Made by a program: the position numbers and the translations under genes. Shown here piece by piece: positions 24,938-32,111 of a stretch of DNA of 38,632 nucleotides. Where the stretch lies: NCBI GenBank assembly GCA_025454695.1, contig JALONX010000002.1, forward strand, positions 1 through 38,632, given 5' to 3'. Numbering within the stretch: the first letter of the stretch is position 1; every line of letters starts with the position of its first letter. The notes beneath the pieces are model-generated. The model saw only the letters and a program-made list of their open reading frames with translations. It did no database searches and was not told the DNA's origin. Source of the stretch: Chloroflexaceae bacterium (lineage in GTDB: Bacteria > Chloroflexota > Chloroflexia > Chloroflexales > Chloroflexaceae).

Positions 24938-27348
24938 CGGCTGCCCTCAGGGGTTAAGGTCAGGGTGGCGGCGGCGTTTTGCTCCACCTTCTCGCGGCTG
25001 AAGGGCACGGGAATATACTGCACGTCCTCCCACATCTCAATCATGTCGGTGCGGTTGGCGTGGCGCACCAGGCCGCTCTGGCCGGTGCTGTGAATGGCCT
25101 GCATGCCGTCAATATCGCTCATATCAATCACTTCCCGCTGCGACGCGCCGTGGGCCATGCTGAAGGGATCCTGGAACGTAAAGGTGCCCGTGTTGATGCT
25201 AAAGTTCTCGCCACGAGCCTCAATCGGCGGCACGCCGTAGAGCCAGACAAACAGCGGGTTGCCGCTGCGGGCCAGCAAACTGACATAGCTCACCTGGTGA
25301 ACGTTGCCCCAGCGCCAGCCGTTGGTGTCGGTGCCGTGGTTTTCCTTAAGCCAGTTCAGGGCCTGGCCCAGGCTGCGCTGCATAATCTCGTCGCGGGTTT
25401 CGACCTGTGGTGTCTTCTTGTCGTCGAACCAGCTGTTGTTGGGGTCGCGGATAATCTGGGTCATCGCGGTGATGTGGAAGCGCCCGTGCCGTTCATACTG
25501 GCCGTCAAGGTAGTCTTTGGCCAGCGTTTCGCTCATGTCGTCGCGCAGGGTGTTCTGGAAGATAAACCAGTACCAGGTCTGGAAGATCGTCCCCGCCACT
25601 GTGTCGGCCTCAAAGTGCAAATCCCAATTTCTGAGCAGCTCAATCGCCCGCGCCTCCTCTTCGTTGCTGGGCTTAATTTCCAGCATGTAGGCGCGGAAGT
25701 TGCCCGCCGGGATCGAGTAGGTGTCGGCCTGCATCTGCTGACTGGTGGCAACATCCATGCGGTAGTTACCTTCCAGCAGTTCGGTGATGCGCTGGGCGCG
25801 GTAGCCCGGATCCCACTCCTCGGTGATCTTGTAGGGGTAATCGTCGCCGATGACTTTGTTGTTGGCGGTGGCGATAAAGCCACGGGGCGGGTTGTAGACA
25901 AACGGCAACTCGTCATAGGGAATAAAACCCTGCCATTCATACTCGCCCGTCCAGCCTGGCACTGGCACCAGGCCGCTGTGTTGTTCGGCGCGAATGGGGA
26001 TCTGGCTGGTCATCTGGTAGCCGATGTTGCCCTCGGTGTCGGCATACACAAAGTTCTGCCCCGGCAGATGCCAAGTGCGCAGGGCCTCACGGAACTGCTC
26101 CCAGTTCTGGGCGGTGTTCAGCTTTAGCAGCGAGGCGAAGAGCTGACTATCGCCGAGTTTGGCCCACTTAAACGCCATCGGCTCGGCCTGCTTCATGTCC
26201 TCCACCACTTCGTTGATAATCGGCCCATGGCGGGTGATGTAGATATTCAGCGGCACGGACTCGCCGCCGTTGACCTTCAGCGTGTCGCGGATGATCTCCA
26301 GGTCTTGCCACTGGCCCTGATACTCGTACTTCGTGGGGTTGGCGCGGTCGTCAAGCTTTTCGATGTAGAGGTCTTGCACGTCGGGGTTGAGGTTGGTCAC
26401 TGCCCAGGCAATCTTGCCGTTGTGGCCGATAATTACCGAAGGCACGCCGGGCAAGGTAAAGCCGGTGCTGTTGAAGCGCCCGCCGTGCAGTCCGTTCATG
26501 TACCAGATCGAGGGCATCGAAAGGTTCATGTGGGCATCGCCCGCCAGAATGGGCTTGCCGCTGACGGTGCGGTTGCCAGCCACTACCCAGTTGTTGCTGC
26601 CCCAGGTGGCGGCGGGGTCGCCGACCCACTGCACGGGCGCATCCAGCGCGGCAAACGGCACGCCCTTCATCCATTCGTAGCCCCGCACCTCGTCGGGAAT
26701 AATAAAGGGTGTGCTAGGATCAAAGGCGGGCAGCAGGTCGCGAGTTTTCTGCTCGCCAATCTCGGCAATCAGCCGCGCCCGCAGAAATTCCAGGCGGTAG
26801 TTCCCGGCCAGGTAGAGGCTGATCAGGTTGCCATACACGATTGAGTCCACCGGCGTCCATGGTTCGGGGGAGTAGCGCAGCACCGTAAATTCAATCGGCA
26901 GCTTGTTGCGGTTGGTGTTGATAAAAGCATTTACCCCATCGGCGTAGGCTTGCAGCAGCGCCTTCGAGTCGGCATCCATGTTGGCCCATTCCTGCTCGGC
27001 CCCCCGCCGCAGCCCCAGCGTGCGCAAAAAGCGGTCGGCGTCTACCCCTGGTTCGCCAATCGCTTCCGCCAGCTTTCCACTTGCGGTCAGCTGGTTAAAA
27101 TACATTGACCAGAGGCGATCCTGGGCATGCACATAACCCTGGGCCATAAAGAGGTCGCGCTCGTTCTCGGCATAGATGTTGGGCACGCCCCACTTGTCGC
27201 GCAGCACCTGCACCGGGGCGCTGAGGCCCGGCACCGCCAGGGTGCCACTAGTCTGGGGCCAGGGGTTGCGCACAAACCATGTGCCAAAACCAACGAGCAC
27301 CAGCACTAACACCAGTGCGCCAAGCAGTACATTACGAAAAATTTTCAT
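24934..27348 (-). CDS. Penicillin acylase family Ntn-hydrolase, membrane-anchored
   Basis: 804 residues. One N-terminal hydrophobic segment (about 7-24, VLLGALVLVLVLVGFGTWF) acts as a signal anchor. The alpha-chain region has VQVLRDKWGVPNIYAE and AQGYVHAQDRLW, typical of the penicillin amidase family. The beta chain begins at the autocatalytic nucleophile Ser251 in TWGSNNWVVAG; HNGKIAWAVTN and the Asn-rich centre follow. Family members cleave amide-linked acyl groups after self-processing into two chains; PvdQ removes the fatty acid from the pyoverdine precursor. Its place between the FAAL/PKS genes and the downstream NRPS genes suggests it trims the acyl chain of the product outside the membrane (inference), or degrades signalling amides. 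GGAGG lies just before the ATG; the stop overlaps the next NRPS start by four bases. Confidence 0.92.
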   Translation of the reverse strand: MKIFRNVLLGALVLVLVLVGFGTWFVRNPWPQTSGTLAVPGLSAPVQVLRDKWGVPNIYAENERDLFMAQGYVHAQDRLWSMYFNQLTASGKLAEAIGEPGVDADRFLRTLGLRRGAEQEWANMDADSKALLQAYADGVNAFINTNRNKLPIEFTVLRYSPEPWTPVDSIVYGNLISLYLAGNYRLEFLRARLIAEIGEQKTRDLLPAFDPSTPFIIPDEVRGYEWMKGVPFAALDAPVQWVGDPAATWGSNNWVVAGNRTVSGKPILAGDAHMNLSMPSIWYMNGLHGGRFNSTGFTLPGVPSVIIGHNGKIAWAVTNLNPDVQDLYIEKLDDRANPTKYEYQGQWQDLEIIRDTLKVNGGESVPLNIYITRHGPIINEVVEDMKQAEPMAFKWAKLGDSQLFASLLKLNTAQNWEQFREALRTWHLPGQNFVYADTEGNIGYQMTSQIPIRAEQHSGLVPVPGWTGEYEWQGFIPYDELPFVYNPPRGFIATANNKVIGDDYPYKITEEWDPGYRAQRITELLEGNYRMDVATSQQMQADTYSIPAGNFRAYMLEIKPSNEEEARAIELLRNWDLHFEADTVAGTIFQTWYWFIFQNTLRDDMSETLAKDYLDGQYERHGRFHITAMTQIIRDPNNSWFDDKKTPQVETRDEIMQRSLGQALNWLKENHGTDTNGWRWGNVHQVSYVSLLARSGNPLFVWLYGVPPIEARGENFSINTGTFTFQDPFSMAHGASQREVIDMSDIDGMQAIHSTGQSGLVRHANRTDMIEMWEDVQYIPVPFSREKVEQNAAATLTLTPEGSR

Positions 27349-27399
27349 TCGCTCCTCCCCTTATGCGTTAGGTCACGTACACCATGTTGCTCGTGTTAC

Positions 27400-30300
27400 T
27401 TACTCGTCTTCACCCTCACCATCCTCACGTTGGCGCAGCCCCTGCCGAGCGCGGCGCTTTTCGCGGCGGCGCTCGCCCCGACTACGGCCCACGTCCTGTT
27501 CGGGCTGCTGGGCCTCGTCCTGTTCCAGCAGCTTCGCTAGCGCACTCACCGTCGGCCCTTCATACAGGCTCACAGTAGGAATGGGCTTGTTGAAGCGCTC
27601 TTTCAGTCGCCCGATCAGGGTAATGCCACTGAGCGAGTTTCCGCCCAGATCAAAGAAGTTGTCGTGAATGCCCACCTGCTGCACGCCCAGCGTCGCCTGC
27701 CAGAGTTCGGCAATGCTGCGCTCGGTCTCGTTGCGCGGCGCGATGTAGGGGTTGGGCAGGTTCGGGCGCGGGTGGAGCGTGGTCGCCTCCGTTGGTGTTG
27801 CGGCAGCCCCTTCGTGCAGCCCGGCGAGCTGCACCCAGCGCTGCATACGCCCATGCAGGTCGCCGGTCGAAACCACCACCTGCGGCAGCGGCCCGGCGGC
27901 CAGCATGCGCTCAAAGGCGTCGCTTCCTTCCGCCGCCGTCATTGCAAAGGCCGACGACTGCTCCTGGCTGGTCAGTTGCTGGCGCTGCTCATCGGTTACT
28001 TCCCATGCATCCCAGTTGACACTGAGCCAGGGCACCGGGCTATGGCGGTTGTGCTGCTGCGCAATCGCATCCATACAGCTGTTGGCAGCGGCATAGGCCC
28101 CAAAGCCTAGCCCACCAAGCACTGCCGCCAGCGACGAGGCGAGCATGGTGAAGTCCAGCGGGCGGTCAGCCAGGGCCTGCTCCAGGGCCAGCGTGCCATA
28201 GACTTTGGTTTGAAAATGCTGCTCGCAGGCGGCATAGTCGGCCTCTTGCAACACGCCGAAGAACTGCTTGCGTACCAGCCCCGCCGCGTGAATCACGCCG
28301 TGCAGTGCGCCAAACTGTGCCTCAAGCTGCACCAGCGCCGCCCGCAGTTGCTCGGGCCGGGTCACGTCCGCCGTGAGCGGCAGCACCGTGGCCCCCAACT
28401 CCTCCAGCTCACGCACTGCGCGAATGCGGCGGCTGGTTTCGTCGTTGTGAGACGCCAGCCACTCGTCCCAGTGCTGGCGGGGCGGCAAGTCGGTGCGGGC
28501 CAGCAGGGCCAGTTTTGCCTGGGCAGATTGGGCCAGGTGGCGGGCCAGGGCCAGGCCCAGCCCCCCAAAACCACCGGTAATCAGGTAGACGCCGCCGGGG
28601 CGCAGTCGGCTTTCGCCACGCTCCAGGCGCACCGGCTCAAAAGCCTGCTCCCAGCGCCGCCCGTCACGGTAGGCCAGCACCCCGCCCGCTGTCGGCGCAA
28701 GGCACTCGGCCAGCAGCTGATCAGCGAGTTGCGGGCCGTGCCAGTCGCCCGGCGGCGGCAGGCTCACATCCACACTCTGGCAGCTGATGTGCGGATATTC
28801 CTGGGGAATAACTTTGCACAGCCCCAGCAGGGTGGCTTTTTCCGGGCTAAAATTCGTTTCACCCGCCACGTGTTGCATGTTGCTGGAAAGCATGAGCAGA
28901 TGGACGGGCGGGGCGCTGGCCTGGTTGCCCAGGGCTTGCGTGAGCGCCAGCAGGCTGTAGAAGCCGCGCTCCTGGGCTGCCGCAAAGCTCGCCGCCGTGA
29001 GGGTGGCCTGTGTCGGCGGGGTCACGCTCCAGGCATGCACAATGCCGTCGGGCTGCCAGCCGTGCGCGTGCAGGTCGGCCAGCAGCGCCTCGTAGTCGGC
29101 CCGTTCCCCTGGGTTCAGCGTGTAGAGTTGCTGGTCGAGCCGGGCGAAGACCTGGCCCGGCTGCACCACCACCACGTCGCGCTTGTGCTGGTGCAGCCGC
29201 TGCACCAGCCCGCTACTCAGGCTACTTGCATCGGCAAAAACCAGCCAGCGTGCTGGCCCACCATCGGCCCCATGTGGCGGTAGGGCGGGCTTCCAGAAGG
29301 GCAGGCTGAACCAGTCGGCAATCTCACTCCGTTTCTGCAACGGCTGGGTAGCAGCGGACTCATAGGCCAGTTTGAGCGGTTCGAGCCAGTAGCGCTGGCG
29401 CTCAAAGGGGTAGGTCGGCAGGGCCACCCGCCGCCGCTGTTCGCCCGCGTAGAGCCGTTCCCCTTCTACCTCCACGCCAGCCAGCCAGAGCTTGCCCAGC
29501 GTGCCCAGCAGAAACGCCCGGTCGGGCTGCTTATCGTTGGGGTGGCGCAGCGAATGTAAGATCGTCTGGCTGGCGACGCGGGCGGGGTGCTGGCGGGCCA
29601 GCGTGGCGAGCGTCTGGCCGGGGCCAACTTCCAGCAGCACGGTGTTGGGGTCGCGCAGTAGTTCTTGTAAGCCATCAGCAAATCGCACCGCCTGGCGCAG
29701 GTGGCTGGCCCAGTAGCCGGGGTCGGTGGCCTGCTCCGCCGTGATCCATGTACCAGTCACATTCGAGATAAATGGCCGTTCTGGGGCCTGCAGCGCTATC
29801 TGGCCCACCAGCGCCGTAAACGGCTCCAGGATCGGATCCATCATCGCCGAATGGAAGGCGTGGGAGGTGTGCAGGCGGCGGCAGTTGAGGCCATGGGCGC
29901 TGAGTTGCCGTTCTAGTTGCTCCACCGCTTCCACCGGGCCAGAGACCACACATAGCCCCGGCCCATTAACCGCGGCCAGCGACAGCTCGGAATCGAGCAG
30001 CATGGTGACTTCGGCTTCGGCCAGCGGCACGGCCAGCATTGCGCCGGGCGGCAGTTGCCCCATCAGCCGCCCACGAGCCGCCACCAGCGCCAGGCCATCT
30101 TCCAGGCGAAACACGCCCGCCAGACATGCGGCCACATACTCGCCGATGCTATGGCCAATCATCGCCCACGGCTCCAGCCCACGGCTCAGCCAGAGCTGGG
30201 CCAGCGCATATTCCAGCGCGAAGAGGGCCGGTTGGGTGTATTGGGTCTGATCGACAAGAGAACCCAGAACCGAGAACCGAGAACCGGTACCATTGGCCGA

Positions 30301-32085
30301 ATCAGTTGGTTCTTGGTTCTGGGTTCTCGGTTCTTGCAGTATGATCTGGCGAATGTCCCGCCCCAGGTGCGGTTGCAGCAGCTCGGCGCAGCGGTCAAGG
30401 GTGTCGCGAAACACCGGCTCATCGCGGTAGAGGCCCGCAGCCATGCCCGCGTATTGGGCACCCTGGCCAGAAAACAGAAACACCAGCGGGCGCTCGCCCG
30501 GTTCCTGGTAACCCGACAGGAGTCGCTCCGGGTCGAAGCTTTCCAGGGCGTGCAGGGCATCGTCGCGGTCGCGGCCCACCAGGGTGCGGCGGTGGCTAAA
30601 GGCCCGTCGCCCTACATGCAGTGTGTATGCCACATCGGCCAGGTTCAGCTCGGGGTGCTCGCGCAGGTAGGCCGCCAGGTTGGCACACTGCCAGTCCAGG
30701 GCGGTGCCGGTTTTGGCCGAAAAGGTGAGCAACTGCCAGGGGCGGGGCGGGTCGCTGGGCGGCAGCGGCGGCGCTTCTTCCAGCACGGCATGCACATTGG
30801 TGCCGCCCATGCCAAAGGAGCTGACGCCCGCCCGGCGGGGATGGCCGTTTCGGAACCATTCTGCCAGCGTTGTGTTAACATAAAATGGGCTATTCGCAAA
30901 ATCAATCTGCGGGTTGGGCGCGGTGTAGTGCAAGCTAGGCGGAATGCGGCGGTGGGTCAGGGCCAGCGCGGTTTTGATCACGCCCGCTACGCCCGCCGCC
31001 GTGTCCAGGTGGCCAATATTGGTTTTAAGCGAACCAAGGGCGCAGTAGCCCCGTTTGTCGGTGCCCGCCCGAAAGGCCTGGGTCAGGGCGGCGATCTCAA
31101 TCGGGTCGCCCAGGCTGGTGCCGGTGCCGTGGGCTTCTACATAGCTGATGCTTGCGGGGTCAACCCCCGCCACGGCCTGGGCCATGGCGATCACGGCGGC
31201 CTGGCCATCCACGCTGGGTGCCATGTAACTCACCTTCACCGCACCGTCGTTGTCAATGGCTGAGCCACGAATCACGGCGTAGATCGTGTCGCCATCTTCG
31301 AGCGCGTTTTCCAGCCGTTTCAGCACCACCACACCCGCGCCGTGGCCGTTCACAAAACCTTTTGCATGCACGTCAAAGGCCCGGCAATGGCCATCGGGCG
31401 AGGTCGCGCCGCCCTCCTGGTAGAGGTAGCCCGCCTTTTCAGGGAAGTGAATGGAAACGCCTCCGGCCAGTGCCATGTCAGCCTCGTAGTTCAGCAGGCT
31501 CTGGCAGGCCACATGGATGGCGGCCAGCGAGGTGGACGAGGCCGTCTGCACCGTAATACTCGGCCCGGTGAGGTTGAGTTTGTAGGCTACCTCACTGGTC
31601 AGGCTGTCTTTGTCGTTGCCAATCGAGGCCTGCAAACTATCTACCGAGGCGACCATGCGCATGTGGGAAAAAACATTGTGGAGCAGGTAGGTGTTGAGGC
31701 TGGAGCCGCCAAACACGCCGATGCGCCCGCTGTAGCGCTCCGAGTCGTAGCCCGCGTGTTCCAGGGCCGTCCAGGCGCATTCCAAAAACAGGCGATGCTG
31801 GGGATCCATCAGCTCGGCCACATGGGGGCTATGTCCAAAAAAGGCCGCGTCGAAATAGTCGGCATCGCCCAGTGCGCCCCTGGCCCGCACATAGTTGGGC
31901 AGCTTCAGCAGTTCCGGCTCAATCCCCTCTGCCAGCAGTTCTTCATCCGAGAAGAACGAGATTGACTCAACGCCAGCGCACAGGTTCTGCCACAACTCAT
32001 CTACCGAGTGTGCCCCAGGAAAGCGGCCCGCCATGCCAATAATGGCGATGCCATCCAGTGCTGCGTCCGTTTCGGTTTCACTCAT
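27400..32085 (-). CDS. Type I PKS module KS-AT-KR-ACP with Ser in place of the KS cysteine
   Basis: 1561 residues. KS (about 8-430) has the His motifs EAHGTGT and KTNIGHL, but the nucleophile motif reads TASSTSL (Ser183) where TACSTSL is expected. AT (about 530-860) has GHSIGEY and HAFHS, the malonyl-CoA signature. KR (about 1090-1380) has the NADPH loop GGFGGLG and S-Y-N residues in the SSLAAVLGGLGFGAYAAAN region (quoted in part); LDD of B-type KRs is absent. ACP near 1484 (LGGNSLSG) and a highly charged tail (RGERRREKRRARQ) complete it. There is no DH or ER, so a beta-hydroxy product is expected if extension occurs. AGAGGAG precedes ATG 32085, 26 bp after the FAAL-NRPS stop. A palindromic repeat interrupts the AT in-frame (30259-30335). 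Confidence 0.95.
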   Translation of the reverse strand: MSETETDAALDGIAIIGMAGRFPGAHSVDELWQNLCAGVESISFFSDEELLAEGIEPELLKLPNYVRARGALGDADYFDAAFFGHSPHVAELMDPQHRLFLECAWTALEHAGYDSERYSGRIGVFGGSSLNTYLLHNVFSHMRMVASVDSLQASIGNDKDSLTSEVAYKLNLTGPSITVQTASSTSLAAIHVACQSLLNYEADMALAGGVSIHFPEKAGYLYQEGGATSPDGHCRAFDVHAKGFVNGHGAGVVVLKRLENALEDGDTIYAVIRGSAIDNDGAVKVSYMAPSVDGQAAVIAMAQAVAGVDPASISYVEAHGTGTSLGDPIEIAALTQAFRAGTDKRGYCALGSLKTNIGHLDTAAGVAGVIKTALALTHRRIPPSLHYTAPNPQIDFANSPFYVNTTLAEWFRNGHPRRAGVSSFGMGGTNVHAVLEEAPPLPPSDPPRPWQLLTFSAKTGTALDWQCANLAAYLREHPELNLADVAYTLHVGRRAFSHRRTLVGRDRDDALHALESFDPERLLSGYQEPGERPLVFLFSGQGAQYAGMAAGLYRDEPVFRDTLDRCAELLQPHLGRDIRQIILQEPRTQNQEPTDSANGTGSRFSVLGSLVDQTQYTQPALFALEYALAQLWLSRGLEPWAMIGHSIGEYVAACLAGVFRLEDGLALVAARGRLMGQLPPGAMLAVPLAEAEVTMLLDSELSLAAVNGPGLCVVSGPVEAVEQLERQLSAHGLNCRRLHTSHAFHSAMMDPILEPFTALVGQIALQAPERPFISNVTGTWITAEQATDPGYWASHLRQAVRFADGLQELLRDPNTVLLEVGPGQTLATLARQHPARVASQTILHSLRHPNDKQPDRAFLLGTLGKLWLAGVEVEGERLYAGEQRRRVALPTYPFERQRYWLEPLKLAYESAATQPLQKRSEIADWFSLPFWKPALPPHGADGGPARWLVFADASSLSSGLVQRLHQHKRDVVVVQPGQVFARLDQQLYTLNPGERADYEALLADLHAHGWQPDGIVHAWSVTPPTQATLTAASFAAAQERGFYSLLALTQALGNQASAPPVHLLMLSSNMQHVAGETNFSPEKATLLGLCKVIPQEYPHISCQSVDVSLPPPGDWHGPQLADQLLAECLAPTAGGVLAYRDGRRWEQAFEPVRLERGESRLRPGGVYLITGGFGGLGLALARHLAQSAQAKLALLARTDLPPRQHWDEWLASHNDETSRRIRAVRELEELGATVLPLTADVTRPEQLRAALVQLEAQFGALHGVIHAAGLVRKQFFGVLQEADYAACEQHFQTKVYGTLALEQALADRPLDFTMLASSLAAVLGGLGFGAYAAANSCMDAIAQQHNRHSPVPWLSVNWDAWEVTDEQRQQLTSQEQSSAFAMTAAEGSDAFERMLAAGPLPQVVVSTGDLHGRMQRWVQLAGLHEGAAATPTEATTLHPRPNLPNPYIAPRNETERSIAELWQATLGVQQVGIHDNFFDLGGNSLSGITLIGRLKERFNKPIPTVSLYEGPTVSALAKLLEQDEAQQPEQDVGRSRGERRREKRRARQGLRQREDGEGEDE
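30259..30335. repeat. In-frame GGTTCT palindromic element, copy 4 (inside the PKS acyltransferase)
   Basis: 27-base left arm (30259-30285), 22-base spacer, 28-base right arm (30308-30335), the same architecture as the three NRPS copies. Read as LQEPRTQNQEP...SRFSVLGSL between GRDIRQII and DQTQYTQPALFALE, a variable linker before the AT core. Confidence 0.9.
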
Positions 32086-32111
32086 GCCGCTTGCTCCTCT
32101 GTCAGTATGCG

